64,000 nucleotides of DNA. Origin: Anaerolineales bacterium (lineage in GTDB: Bacteria; Chloroflexota; Anaerolineae; 4572-78; J111). Positions 33,499 to 41,918 of the stretch are shown here, piece after piece (the first letter of the stretch is position 1; every line of letters begins with the position of its first letter). The DNA lies in NCBI GenBank assembly GCA_015075185.1, contig JABTUW010000002.1, positions 1,240,001 to 1,304,000 on the forward strand, read 5' to 3'. The notes below the pieces were generated by a model. The model saw only the letters and a list, made by a program, of their open reading frames with translations, was not told where the DNA came from and ran no database searches. A program made the position numbers and the translations under genes.

Positions 33499-35000
33499 TG
33501 GAAGAAAAATTAGCGATTCTCAATGCCAAACTTAAAGAGATCAAAAATCTTCAGGCGGCCGAGTCGGTGTTGGGTTGGGACCAGCAGGTGTTTATGCCGC
33601 CCGGCGGGGCAGTGGCGCGGGCTGAACAACTTTCAACGCTCAGTAAGGTTGCTCACGAGCTGTTCATTGCCGACGAGATTGGGGTGTTGTTGAGCGACCT
33701 GGCCGGCGCCGGTTTTCCGTATGACTCGGATGAGGCCAGTTTAATCCGGGTCGTCCGGCGGGATTACGACAAGGCTCGCAAACTGCCCACCGCCCTGGTG
33801 GCGGAGTTAAGCCGGACTTTTTCCCTGGGCCAGCAAATTTGGACCCAGGCGCGGGCCAATAAGGATTTTGCTCACTTTCAAGACATCCTGGCCAAGATTG
33901 TTGATCTGAATATCCAGGTGGCTGAAGCCTACGGTTATGAGGATTGTCTCTACGATGCGCTGCTCGACCAGTTTGAGCCGGGCATGAAAACGGCTGAAGT
34001 TAACCGGGTGTTTGGGGAGTTGAAGGTCGAGCTGGTGCCGTTGGTGCAGGCGATTGTCGAGCGGGTCGGCCGGGCGGATGACTCTGTCTTGAAGCAGGAC
34101 TTTGACGAAACGGCCCAGTGGGACTTCGGGATGATGCCGTTGAAGGCAATCGGCTTTGACCTGGAGCGAGGCCGCCAGGATAAATCGGTTCATCCTTTCA
34201 CGATCAATTTTTCAATCAACGACGTGCGCATCACCACGCGGGTCAGCCGGGACACCTTTCCCTCTGCGTTGTTTAGCACCCTGCACGAAGGCGGCCATGC
34301 TTTGTATGAGCAGAATGGCGACCCTTCCCTGGAAGGGAGTTTTCTGGCGGGTGGGACCTCGCTGGGCGTGCATGAGTCCCAATCTCGCCTGTGGGAGAAC
34401 GTAGTGGGGCGCAGCCGGGAGTTCTGGCAATTTTATTACCCCCAGTTGCAGGAATTCTTCCCCACCCAACTTCAGGATACCAGCCTGAACCAGTTTTATC
34501 GCGCCATCAACAGGGTCGAGCCTTCTTTCATTCGCGTTGAGGCCGATGAAGTTACCTACAATTTGCACATTTTCCTGCGTTTTGAATTGGAGCAAGATTT
34601 GCTGGAGCAGCGGCTCAAAGTGGCCGATTTGCCGGAGGCCTGGAATGCAAAAATGCAAGCGTCTCTGGGCTTGACCCCACCTGACGATGCTCTGGGCGTT
34701 TTGCAGGATATTCACTGGTCGGGCGGTATGATGGGCTATTTTCCAACTTATACGCTGGGGAATGTCCTTTCCCTCCAATTCTACCAGCAAACGCTGCAAG
34801 ACGTACCGGATTTGCCGGAACAGTTTAGCCGGGGTGAATTCGGAGCGCCGCTGGCCTGGTTTAAGGATAAGATTCACCGGCATGGCCGTAAATTTACGGC
34901 CAACGAATTAGTCAGGCGTGTTACCGGCGCCGCCCGAATTGAGGCCCAACCGTACTTGGCTTACATCAAGCGGAAATATACCGAGATTTACGGGTTGTGA
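33498..35000 (+). CDS. M32-family metallocarboxypeptidase (Taq type)
   Basis: Cytoplasmic zinc carboxypeptidase of 500 residues, the usual length. The zinc motif is in STLHEGGHALYEQN (HEGGH), followed by the conserved HESQSRLWENVVGRS. The N-terminal ESVLGWDQQVFMPPGG and the later IRVEADEVTYNLHIFLRFEL are also family-typical. The ATG overlaps the lepA stop, so the two are co-translated. General peptide turnover is the expected role. Confidence 0.92.
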   Translation: MEEKLAILNAKLKEIKNLQAAESVLGWDQQVFMPPGGAVARAEQLSTLSKVAHELFIADEIGVLLSDLAGAGFPYDSDEASLIRVVRRDYDKARKLPTALVAELSRTFSLGQQIWTQARANKDFAHFQDILAKIVDLNIQVAEAYGYEDCLYDALLDQFEPGMKTAEVNRVFGELKVELVPLVQAIVERVGRADDSVLKQDFDETAQWDFGMMPLKAIGFDLERGRQDKSVHPFTINFSINDVRITTRVSRDTFPSALFSTLHEGGHALYEQNGDPSLEGSFLAGGTSLGVHESQSRLWENVVGRSREFWQFYYPQLQEFFPTQLQDTSLNQFYRAINRVEPSFIRVEADEVTYNLHIFLRFELEQDLLEQRLKVADLPEAWNAKMQASLGLTPPDDALGVLQDIHWSGGMMGYFPTYTLGNVLSLQFYQQTLQDVPDLPEQFSRGEFGAPLAWFKDKIHRHGRKFTANELVRRVTGAARIEAQPYLAYIKRKYTEIYGL

Positions 35001-35007
35001 AGAGGCG

Positions 35008-36054
35008 ATGAAGCGAAGCAATGAAGAGGCGGTGAGGCGAGAAGAAGAGGGAAAAAATATCCTCGCCTCCCTTCGGGCTGAGCCTCAGGACGAAGCCTCG
35101 CCTCCTCGTGTCCTCGTGTCCCCACCCCTGCTGGTTCTCGTCGGCCCAACTGCGGTTGGAAAAACCGCCCTCTCGCTGCAAATTGCCCAAAATTTTAACG
35201 GTGAAATCATCTCCGCCGACTCGCGTCAAATCTACCGCGGGCTGGATATTGGTACCGCCAAAGCCACGCCGGAGGAACAGGTGCTTGTTCCTCATCACCT
35301 GATTGATATCGTCAATCCCGACGAAGTTTTAACCCTGGCCGAATTTCAGGAGCGAGCCTATGCGGCTATTGAGGCCATTTATCAGCGCCAGCGGCTGCCC
35401 CTGCTGGTCGGTGGGACAGGTCAGTGGGTGCAGGCGGTAGTTGAGGGGTGGGGAGTGCCCCGCGTGCCGCCAGATCCTGGCCTCCGCGCCGCCCTTGAGG
35501 CTGAAGCAAATGCTGTCGGTCCTGAGGCTTTCCATGCCAGGTTAGCCGCGGTTGATCCACAGGCAGCGCAAAAGCTCGATGCCCGCAACGTGCGCCGGGT
35601 AATTCGGGCGCTGGAAGTTTATCACAAAACAGGTATCCCGATTAGCCAGCACCAGCGCAAAACCCCGCCCCCCTATCGCATTTTGCAGGTGGGGTTAACC
35701 ATGCCCCGCGAGGCGCTCTACCGGCGAATTGACCAGCGTGTTGATCGAATGATGGAACTGGGGCTGCTCGATGAAGTCAAACGGCTGGTTGAAGCCGGTT
35801 ATGGCTGGCATTTACCGGCAATGTCGGGTTTGGGTTATCGCCAGATGGGCCAATATCTGCGCGGTGAGGTAAGTCTTGAAGAAGCGGTGGCGCTCATAAA
35901 AAAAGAGACACGCCGTTTTGTCCGCCAGCAATACAACTGGTTTCGACTGGATGATCCACGAATCAGTTGGTTTGAGGGGAGCGAGGGTTTAGAAGCTATA
36001 TATCAAAAAGTGAGAGGATTTTTAGAAACTGGAGGTTGGGGCCAGACAAAATAG
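35008..36054 (+). CDS. miaA: tRNA dimethylallyltransferase
   Basis: Transfers dimethylallyl to A37 of tRNAs reading UNN codons. The P-loop is VLVGPTAVGKTALSLQIA, followed by IISADSRQIYRGLDIGTAK and LLVGGTGQWVQAV, then KLDARNVRRVIRALEVY, all MiaA signatures. The first 40 or so residues (MKRSNEEAVRREEEGKN and on) are atypical, rich in Glu and Arg, and encoded by a repeat-like sequence containing a CTTCG..CGAAG palindrome (35071-35095). The real start may instead be the GTG near 35115, just before the P-loop strand. Total length is 348 residues with the ATG at 35008. Confidence 0.9.
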   Translation: MKRSNEEAVRREEEGKNILASLRAEPQDEASPPRVLVSPPLLVLVGPTAVGKTALSLQIAQNFNGEIISADSRQIYRGLDIGTAKATPEEQVLVPHHLIDIVNPDEVLTLAEFQERAYAAIEAIYQRQRLPLLVGGTGQWVQAVVEGWGVPRVPPDPGLRAALEAEANAVGPEAFHARLAAVDPQAAQKLDARNVRRVIRALEVYHKTGIPISQHQRKTPPPYRILQVGLTMPREALYRRIDQRVDRMMELGLLDEVKRLVEAGYGWHLPAMSGLGYRQMGQYLRGEVSLEEAVALIKKETRRFVRQQYNWFRLDDPRISWFEGSEGLEAIYQKVRGFLETGGWGQTK

Positions 36055-36060
36055 AAAATT

Positions 36061-36126
36061 AGAAATAAGAAAATAGAATCCCTTCGAATTGACTGCTTCA
36101 GATCAAAATCTGTTTTTCTTATTTCT
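36061..36126. terminator. Hairpin between convergent miaA and hybrid kinase genes
   Basis: AGAAATAAGAAAA (36061-36073) and TTTTCTTATTTCT (36114-36126) are perfect 13-base arms, with a smaller CAGAT/ATCTG hairpin inside. It is AT-rich and lies between two converging stops, so it probably ends transcription from either side, though a GC-rich stem is lacking. Confidence 0.4.
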
Positions 36127-36139
36127 TACTTCCCATTTC

Positions 36140-37744
36140 TTATATCTTCAGCGTCCGTTCTTTGAGATGACTATTGTCAAGAGGAAGGGTAAAAGTAAAA
36201 GTGGTGCTTTTACCCTCTTCACTTTCGGCATAAATTTCGCCGCCACACACGTTGACCATCCCTTTGGCAATGGAAAGCCCCAGACCAATGCCCCCGTGCT
36301 CGCGGGTCAGTGATTTTTCCACCTGGTAAAAACGTTCAAAAACGCGGTTCAGCTCTTTTTTAGGAATGCTGATGCCGGTATTCGTTACAGAGATAGTGGT
36401 CATATTGTCCTCGGTCACTCTGGCCTTAAGGGTAATGTGACCCTCAGGAGGGGTAAACTTGACGGCGTTGTTGAACAAATTAACGACGATGAGGTCAAAT
36501 TTTTGCCGGTCGGCAATCATCTGAGGAAAATCGGCAGGGATGTCAATCTCAATGCTTAAGTTCTTTTGTTCTGCCCACAAAGCTATATCATCTACAACAG
36601 CCTGAACCGCTTCGGCCAGGTTCAAGGGTTCTTTGACCAGAGAAACCACCCCTCTTTCCAGCGATTGCAGACTGAGCATATCGTCAATGAGGTGGGTCAG
36701 CCGGAGCGAGTTTCGCATAATCGTGGCGACGTAATCATGCTGCACCCCTTGCAAATCCTCCTCAAGCATACTGGCATAGCCCATGAGAATAGCCAGGGGG
36801 GTGCGCAATTCATGCGCGGCAATATTAATAAACTCGCTCTTCATGTGGTCAAGCATTTTGAGTTCTTCATAAGCCGCTTGAATTTCGCTGAAGAGACGAG
36901 CGTTTTCCAGGGCAATACTGGCTTGACCCGCCAAAACTGACAAAAAGTTGCTATCGCCAGCGGCAAAATTATTTTGAGAGCGAGCCAGAATTAGCGCGCC
37001 CAGCGTGATTTCTTTTGATTTCAGCGGCGTGGCAATCACAAAGCCCATGCCAAGCTGGTCTAACAGGGCGTGCTGTTGCGGATTCGCGGTTTGATGGCTA
37101 AGGAAAAGCTGCGGGCCGCCCTCAATAAACTTGGCTAACTGGAAACTGGTTTCCTGCTGTTTTTGGCTGGATTCGTCGTGCGCCAGGGGTTCAAAATGGG
37201 CCACGATTTGGCCGCTGTCAAACGTATATATTCTGGCAAAATCGGCTTTTGTTTCTGTTTTGGCAATGTCTAGGAGCTGGCGCAAAACCTCTTCAACTTC
37301 GACCGTACCCAACAGAGTTTTATTAAGTTCAAAGAGGGGGATCAAGGAACGCAGGCGGAAATTCTCTTTGCGCAGGCGCTCTTTGTCCAGGGCCTTGGAG
37401 ATAGCCATGCTCAGCTCGTCGGGTGAAAAGGGCTTCATAATGAATTCATCAATGCCCAGTTTCAGGGCTTCGATGGCCATGTCCATGGTGCTAAAACCGG
37501 TCATGGTGACGCAAATGACATCGGGCGCAAACTGTTTGACCTTCTGGGCAACTTCCAGGCCACTCATGCCCGGCATTCTGATATCGGTTAAAAGTAAATC
37601 AAAGCGCTCTTTTTTTGCGACCTCAATAACCTCACGCCCATCACGAGCGGTGGTAACCTGATAGCCTTTAACCTCCAAAATTCGTTTGCAGAGATCAAGT
37701 ACGTCAGTTTCGTCGTCAACAATTATTATTTTTTCACTGCTCAT
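36140..37744 (-). CDS. Hybrid receiver-GAF-histidine kinase
   Basis: Soluble protein of 534 residues. An N-terminal receiver (KIIIVDDETDVLDLCKRILE; aspartate in LLLTDIRMPGMSG; lysine in FIMKPFSPDEL) is followed by a GAF domain (about 150-300), the HisKA segment EFINIAAHELRTPLAILMGY and an HATPase domain with NLFNNAVKFTPPEGH, SVTNTGISIP and GIGLGLSIAKGMVNVCGG. The N-terminal placing of the receiver suggests it takes phosphate from another kinase and gates this one. The start at 37744 has GGGAGA upstream. It is transcribed alone. Confidence 0.9.
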   Translation of the reverse strand: MSSEKIIIVDDETDVLDLCKRILEVKGYQVTTARDGREVIEVAKKERFDLLLTDIRMPGMSGLEVAQKVKQFAPDVICVTMTGFSTMDMAIEALKLGIDEFIMKPFSPDELSMAISKALDKERLRKENFRLRSLIPLFELNKTLLGTVEVEEVLRQLLDIAKTETKADFARIYTFDSGQIVAHFEPLAHDESSQKQQETSFQLAKFIEGGPQLFLSHQTANPQQHALLDQLGMGFVIATPLKSKEITLGALILARSQNNFAAGDSNFLSVLAGQASIALENARLFSEIQAAYEELKMLDHMKSEFINIAAHELRTPLAILMGYASMLEEDLQGVQHDYVATIMRNSLRLTHLIDDMLSLQSLERGVVSLVKEPLNLAEAVQAVVDDIALWAEQKNLSIEIDIPADFPQMIADRQKFDLIVVNLFNNAVKFTPPEGHITLKARVTEDNMTTISVTNTGISIPKKELNRVFERFYQVEKSLTREHGGIGLGLSIAKGMVNVCGGEIYAESEEGKSTTFTFTLPLDNSHLKERTLKI

Positions 37745-37915
37745 CAAGAAGTCTCCCGTTGGTTCCAATCAAAGTCGGTGTGCTGATTAGCAGAGATAGA
37801 GCTTGGCTCTACAGATGAGTGACCCAAAGCTTGATAAGTGATAAGGAATTATATACTAATTCAGATGTGCTATGCAAACGGTGAAATTGTTATCAGGCAG
37901 AAGGTCAGCAGGTAA

Positions 37916-38674
37916 TTAATCCTTAATTGCCTGCCGAATTTCAAAGGCTAAATGACCGAATTCTTCGCTATATTCGATGCCTTTGGGACGAGGACGGGGC
38001 AGGTTAATAGCAAACTCAGCCGAGATTGTGGCCGGGCGAGGGCTAAGCACCAACACCCGGTCGGCCAAAAAAACCGCTTCACGGATGTTGTGAGTGACCA
38101 TAAGAGCAGTAAGGTTTTGGTTTTGCCATAGGCGCAGCAACTCCCCGTTAAGTCGCTCGCGGGTCAGCGCATCTAAGGCCCCAAAAGGCTCATCAAGCAG
38201 GAGGATTTGGGGCTGTTGAATCAAGGCCCTGGCTACGGCCACCCGCTGTTCCATCCCCCCGGAAAGCTGCTTAGGGTAGGCCAGGGCAAATTCACTCAAC
38301 CCAACCAGCGCCAGGACTTCTTGACCCCGACGTTCGGCCTCACTAGAGGAGACCCCCTGAATTTGGAGGGGTAACAACACGTTATCCAGCACCGTTCGCC
38401 AGGGCATCAAGTTGGGTTTTTGAAACACGATCGCGATTTCCGGCTGAGGTTTAGTGAGCGGAACGCCGGCCAGCCGCACCTGGCCTTTGGTAGGCGGCAT
38501 AAGCCCGGCTAACAGTTGCAGCAGGGTCGTTTTGCCGCTGCCGGAGGGACCAACAATACCCAGAAATTCGCCCGGCGAGACGCTAAAGCTGATATTGGCA
38601 ATTGCTAATAAATGGCTGTTGTTGGCCCCCTCGAATGTTTTGCCCAGGGACTCAACTTGCATAATTGGCGTCAT
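37916..38674 (-). CDS. ABC transporter ATPase of the flavin-type importer
   Basis: Nitrate/sulfonate/thiamine-precursor-type ATPase of 252 residues. Walker A is GIVGPSGSGKTTLLQLLAG, signature LSGGMEQRVAVARAL, Walker B ILLLDEPFGALD. I place the start at 38674 (MTPIMQVESLGKTF); a more upstream ATG at 38722 falls within a long hairpin and is unlikely. It is the last of three genes downstream of an FMN riboswitch, after the binding protein and permease. It energises uptake by the RibX-like permease. Confidence 0.88.
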   Translation of the reverse strand: MTPIMQVESLGKTFEGANNSHLLAIANISFSVSPGEFLGIVGPSGSGKTTLLQLLAGLMPPTKGQVRLAGVPLTKPQPEIAIVFQKPNLMPWRTVLDNVLLPLQIQGVSSSEAERRGQEVLALVGLSEFALAYPKQLSGGMEQRVAVARALIQQPQILLLDEPFGALDALTRERLNGELLRLWQNQNLTALMVTHNIREAVFLADRVLVLSPRPATISAEFAINLPRPRPKGIEYSEEFGHLAFEIRQAIKD

Positions 38675-38705
38675 GAATTGAGGTCTAGTCACAGCAGGAT
38701 AAATT

Positions 38706-38746
38706 GGCAATCTTGTTCCCAAACTTAATTTGGGAACAAGATTGCC
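38706..38746. repeat. Perfect 18-base inverted repeat within the importer operon
   Basis: GGCAATCTTGTTCCCAAA (38706-38723) and TTTGGGAACAAGATTGCC (38729-38746) flank a five-base loop. It lies between the binding-protein and ATPase genes. It lacks a T-run, so it may lower ATPase expression, protect the upstream message, or be a dispersed palindromic element. Confidence 0.7.
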
Positions 38747-38791
38747 AGCAATTAAGAATTCTAATTTCCTTGGGGCTTCAGTTAAAGAGGC

Positions 38792-39862
38792 CTACTGAGC
38801 TTCCACAAACTTGTTGGTATAAAGCGTCTCCGGCTCTAGCGCCCGCGATGCGTCGAGCAGGCCGGTTTTGCTCATAAAGTCCACCGAGTCCTGCCAGGCT
38901 TGAGGACTTGACACGCCCAGGGTATCACTTTGCCAGAGTTTGATCGAATCTGCCAACACTTTGCGCTGAGTTGGAGCTTTGTCATCGGTAATTTCAGGAA
39001 TAACTTCGCGGGTTATGGCAAAGGCGTCGTCGGGATGGTCAATGGTATCTTGCAGACCGCGCAAAGTAGCGCGGACCATGCGCTGCACCAGGTCAGGATC
39101 ATCGGCCATGAGTTTGTCGCCCACCACCAGCCCATTCGAAACCAGGTCAATGTAATCAGACACCTCGATCACATTAACCTCGATGCCCTGGTCGCGGAGT
39201 TGGTTAGGTTCATTGGCAATATAAATCATGGCGGCATCCACCAAATCCTGCTGTATGGCCGCTGCCTGGGTAAAGCCAATCTCCTCTACTTTGATAGAAT
39301 TTTCGTCAAGGTTAGCGGCATAAAGCAACCCCTTCCAGCCGATAAAGGAAGCGCCAAAAAGTCCGGGCAGGCCGACTTTCTTCCCGGCCAGGTCTTCGGG
39401 TGTGGCAATCCCTGTGTCAGCCTTGGCCATGAGAGCGACGGGGAAGCGCTGATACCACTTCATCACGTAGGTGATGGGCAATCCCTGGGCGCGAGCCAGG
39501 ATGACTTGATCACCGCTGGCAATGGCGAACTCTCGCTCCCCCTGCGCCGCCAGGGCCACAAAGTCATTTTCAAAGCCATATTCGATTTCCACCTCAAGCC
39601 CTTCATCCGCAAAATATCCTTTGCTCTGGGCAACATAGAAGGGAGTAAATTGAACATCGGGGATATAGCCAACACCTAATCTAACTTTGCGCAAACTCGG
39701 CGATGACTGGGCCGGCGCTTCAGTGACTACCGCCGGTCCGGCTGGGGCCGCTTGCGCTGCAGCTTCTTTCTCTTGGGCAGGCGTCTGGGCGGCACTGGCT
39801 CCGCAAGCCATCAACCCCAGCCCTGCGCTGAAGAGCAAAATCAGCTTCCACCAAAAATTCAT
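38792..39862 (-). CDS. ribY: Substrate-binding lipoprotein of flavin importer (RibY-like, NMT1/THI5 fold)
   Basis: Extracytoplasmic binding protein of 356 residues. Lipobox-type signal LFSAGLGLMACGAS gives a lipoprotein with cysteine at about residue 20. The mature domain opens KVRLGVGYIPDVQFTPFYVA and has GKKVGLPGLFGASFIGWKG, typical of the NMT1/THI5-like family used for thiamine precursors and for riboflavin in RibXY. The FMN riboswitch upstream makes riboflavin or a precursor the likely cargo. The start at 39862 has GGAGA upstream. A longer frame overlapping the permease is not credible. Confidence 0.85.
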   Translation of the reverse strand: MNFWWKLILLFSAGLGLMACGASAAQTPAQEKEAAAQAAPAGPAVVTEAPAQSSPSLRKVRLGVGYIPDVQFTPFYVAQSKGYFADEGLEVEIEYGFENDFVALAAQGEREFAIASGDQVILARAQGLPITYVMKWYQRFPVALMAKADTGIATPEDLAGKKVGLPGLFGASFIGWKGLLYAANLDENSIKVEEIGFTQAAAIQQDLVDAAMIYIANEPNQLRDQGIEVNVIEVSDYIDLVSNGLVVGDKLMADDPDLVQRMVRATLRGLQDTIDHPDDAFAITREVIPEITDDKAPTQRKVLADSIKLWQSDTLGVSSPQAWQDSVDFMSKTGLLDASRALEPETLYTNKFVEAQ

Positions 39863-39903
39863 GTTTCTCCAGTCTCCTCTTGTAATAAAAATTATCGTAC
39901 AAA

Positions 39904-40740
39904 TTATCGCCGCCAGGCCAGCAGCCAGTGCTCCAGTCCGGTCACAACGAGATATAAACACAGCGAGATACCGGCCAGGGTAAAGAGCGCGGCAAACATC
40001 AGCGGCGTGTCGAATAAACCTTTGGATAGATTGATCAAGAAACCCAGGCCCTGATCCGCCCCTACAAACTCGCCAACCACGGCCCCAATCACCGACAGAG
40101 TCACCCCAATTTTCAATCCACCCAGCAAAACTGGCATCGCCGCCGGTACTTCTAACATGATAAATGTCTGCCAGCGGTTCGCCCGGAGAGAGCGCATCAA
40201 TGTTTTTAAACCGGCATCTACTGACCGAATCCCGACGATAGTGTTGACCAGCACCGGGAAGAAAACCACCAGCGCACAAATCAAAACTTTACTTAGTTTG
40301 CCGGAGCCAAACCAAATCACCAACAACGGGGCAATCGCCACGGCCGGAATTGCCTGCGAGGCGACCACGTAAGGCCCGACCAATCGCTCTAACAACGGGC
40401 TTTTAGCCAGGATGTACCCCAGCAGGGTAGCGCTGGTCAACCCCAAGGCTAAGCCCCCAACAATCGCCGCCAGGGTCGCCTGGCTGTGATGCCATAAGAG
40501 GCCATTGACGGCAATCGTGCCGATTTCATTAAAGACGCTGCTAGGGCCGGGCAAAATAAAGGCAGGATAGTTGCCCGCTCTCACTATCAGGGACCACAAG
40601 CCGAGGAGCAAAACAACCCCCAGAGGCAAAGCAAGTATTTCCAGGCTTACCTTGTGCCATCGTTTTTTCTTGAGTTCGCTGTTACGCAGGTAAGCTGGAT
40701 GTGTTTTAGGTGACTCTAAAACCTTGACCATCTCGTGCAT
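39904..40740 (-). CDS. ribX: Permease of flavin importer (RibX-like)
   Basis: Inner-membrane permease of 278 residues with six or so hydrophobic helices (BPD_transp_1 type). The EAA-type loop MRSLRANRWQTFIMLEVPAA and FILPGPSSVFNEI are typical of the SsuC/TauC/ThiX/RibX group. It is the first gene after the FMN riboswitch and two terminators, with AAAGGG before the ATG. RibXY with this regulation is known from Chloroflexus as a riboflavin transporter. Confidence 0.87.
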   Translation of the reverse strand: MHEMVKVLESPKTHPAYLRNSELKKKRWHKVSLEILALPLGVVLLLGLWSLIVRAGNYPAFILPGPSSVFNEIGTIAVNGLLWHHSQATLAAIVGGLALGLTSATLLGYILAKSPLLERLVGPYVVASQAIPAVAIAPLLVIWFGSGKLSKVLICALVVFFPVLVNTIVGIRSVDAGLKTLMRSLRANRWQTFIMLEVPAAMPVLLGGLKIGVTLSVIGAVVGEFVGADQGLGFLINLSKGLFDTPLMFAALFTLAGISLCLYLVVTGLEHWLLAWRR

Positions 40741-40769
40741 AATTAAACCCTTTCCGAAACAGCAATAAA

Positions 40770-40808
40770 AATGCCCCGATTGTAAGCAAGCGCAAACATC
40801 GGGGCAGC
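40770..40808 (-). terminator. Second terminator between FMN riboswitch and ribX
   Basis: On the minus strand TGCCCCGAT (40806-40798) pairs with ATCGGGGCA (40780-40772), a 9-base perfect stem with a 17-base loop, followed by TTTTTATT. It lies 32 bases before ribX and follows a first terminator. Confidence 0.7.
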
Positions 40809-40851
40809 AAAAACAAGCCGAGCAGTGAGGATTTCATAATGCCGCTCACCA

Positions 40852-40887
40852 CAAAAAACCCCGAAGTACAAACACGTACTCCGGGGC
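40852..40887 (-). terminator. Expression-platform terminator of the FMN riboswitch
   Basis: On the minus strand CCCCGGAGTAC (40886-40876) pairs with GTACTTCGGGG (40869-40859), one mismatch, followed by TTTTTT. It stands about 50 bases after the aptamer, as expected for premature termination when FMN is bound. Confidence 0.82.
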
Positions 40888-40939
40888 GGCTTTTATTTCA
40901 GAGGACAACCCAAAACAATGGGAAGTCTGAATTGATCAC

Positions 40940-41152
40940 CTTCTCCCATCCGGACTATACCGTCGGCCTCAGAATTACACTGAGTCGGCGTCCACCGCCT
41001 GCCCCCGTGCTAATAGACGGGCAGATTAAACTTGGGGTTTTAATCTGGGAACCAGTGGACGTTCGCGGGCTTGGCTGCCCCCGCAGCCTTACCGCCGGTC
41101 GGGAATTACGGCCAACTCTAACTGTTTGGCCACTCACCCTGCCCCGAAGGTA
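40940..41152 (-). ncRNA. FMN riboswitch (RFN element)
   Basis: Minus-strand RNA with the diagnostic blocks CTTCGGGGCAGGGTG, AATTCCCGACCGGCGGTA, AGCCCGCGA and GACGGTATAGTCCGGATGGG, ending in GAGAAGG. A variable long arm lies between the third and fourth blocks. It precedes the ABC importer genes on the minus strand and should shut them off when FMN is plentiful. Confidence 0.96.
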
Positions 41153-41230
41153 GATATTCTATTTGGTCGAAATTATAATGATTTATTTGGAATATGTCAA
41201 TAATAAGTGGTGACTCTTGGGCCACTTAGT

Positions 41231-41259
41231 TTGGTTCCGCCCGAAAAGTATGCTAAAAT
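41231..41259 (+). promoter_or_regulatory. Predicted promoter of the sulfotransferase-like gene
   Basis: TTGGTT (41231-41236), 17 bases, TAAAAT (41254-41259) with TGC before it. The gene starts 37 bases downstream, preceded by AGGAAAGAG. Confidence 0.55.
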
Positions 41260-41296
41260 ATGCCCCCTACCCGCATTTTTTTAGGAAAGAGCTTTT

Positions 41297-41914
41297 ATGT
41301 TCAAACGGATTCAACAACTATTTGGCGTTAAAGAAGAAACCAAACCGATTACAATTGTGTCAGGCTTACCTCGCTCGGGTACCTCCATGATGATGAAGAT
41401 TCTGGAAGCGGGTGGCTTGCCGCCCCTCACCGACAGCATCCGTACGGCCGACACAGATAACCCCAAAGGCTATTACGAATTTGAGCGGGTGAAACAACTC
41501 CCAAAGGGTGACAGTGCCTGGCTCCTTGAGGCCCAGGGTAAGGCGGTTAAGGTGATTGCCATTTTTTTGTCGCATCTGCCTACCGACTACAATTACCGCA
41601 TCATTTTTATGTGTCGAGCTATGCCTGAAATCCTGGCCTCACAACGTGAAATGATCATTCGCCGGGGTGAAGACCCAGACAAGGTCAGCGATGAAGAAAT
41701 GAGCCAGCTTTATGAGAAGCATCTCGACCACGTTAATGCGTGGCTCGACCAGCAAAGCCACATTCAGCGCATTGACGTTCATTACAACCTACTTCTTCAA
41801 AACCCGCGGTCAGAACTCGCGCGGATCAACCAGTTTTTGGGCAACACGTTGAATCTGGAAAAAATGGTCGAGATAGTGGATCCCAGCCTTTATCGCCAAC
41901 GCCGACAAAGTTGA
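41297..41914 (+). CDS. Sulfotransferase-family-like P-loop protein
   Basis: Cytoplasmic protein of 205 residues. TIVSGLPRSGTSMMMKILEA near the N-terminus is the 5'-phosphosulfate-binding loop of sulfotransferases. A later YRIIFMCRAMPEILASQREM resembles the 3'-phosphate-binding segment in which such enzymes give a donor-binding Arg and Ser. It is shorter than most sulfotransferases (about 250-300). PAPS made by the sulfate-activation operon at 52-57 kb could be its donor, by inference. The acceptor is unknown. The gene has its own promoter. Confidence 0.75.
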   Translation: MFKRIQQLFGVKEETKPITIVSGLPRSGTSMMMKILEAGGLPPLTDSIRTADTDNPKGYYEFERVKQLPKGDSAWLLEAQGKAVKVIAIFLSHLPTDYNYRIIFMCRAMPEILASQREMIIRRGEDPDKVSDEEMSQLYEKHLDHVNAWLDQQSHIQRIDVHYNLLLQNPRSELARINQFLGNTLNLEKMVEIVDPSLYRQRRQS

Positions 41915-41918
41915 ATCA

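Noticed and set aside
38792..40279. A longer form of the binding-protein gene overlapping ribX
   Set aside because: The extra N-terminal part is antisense-like text in another frame of ribX; the lipoprotein signal and ribosome binding site place the start at 39862.
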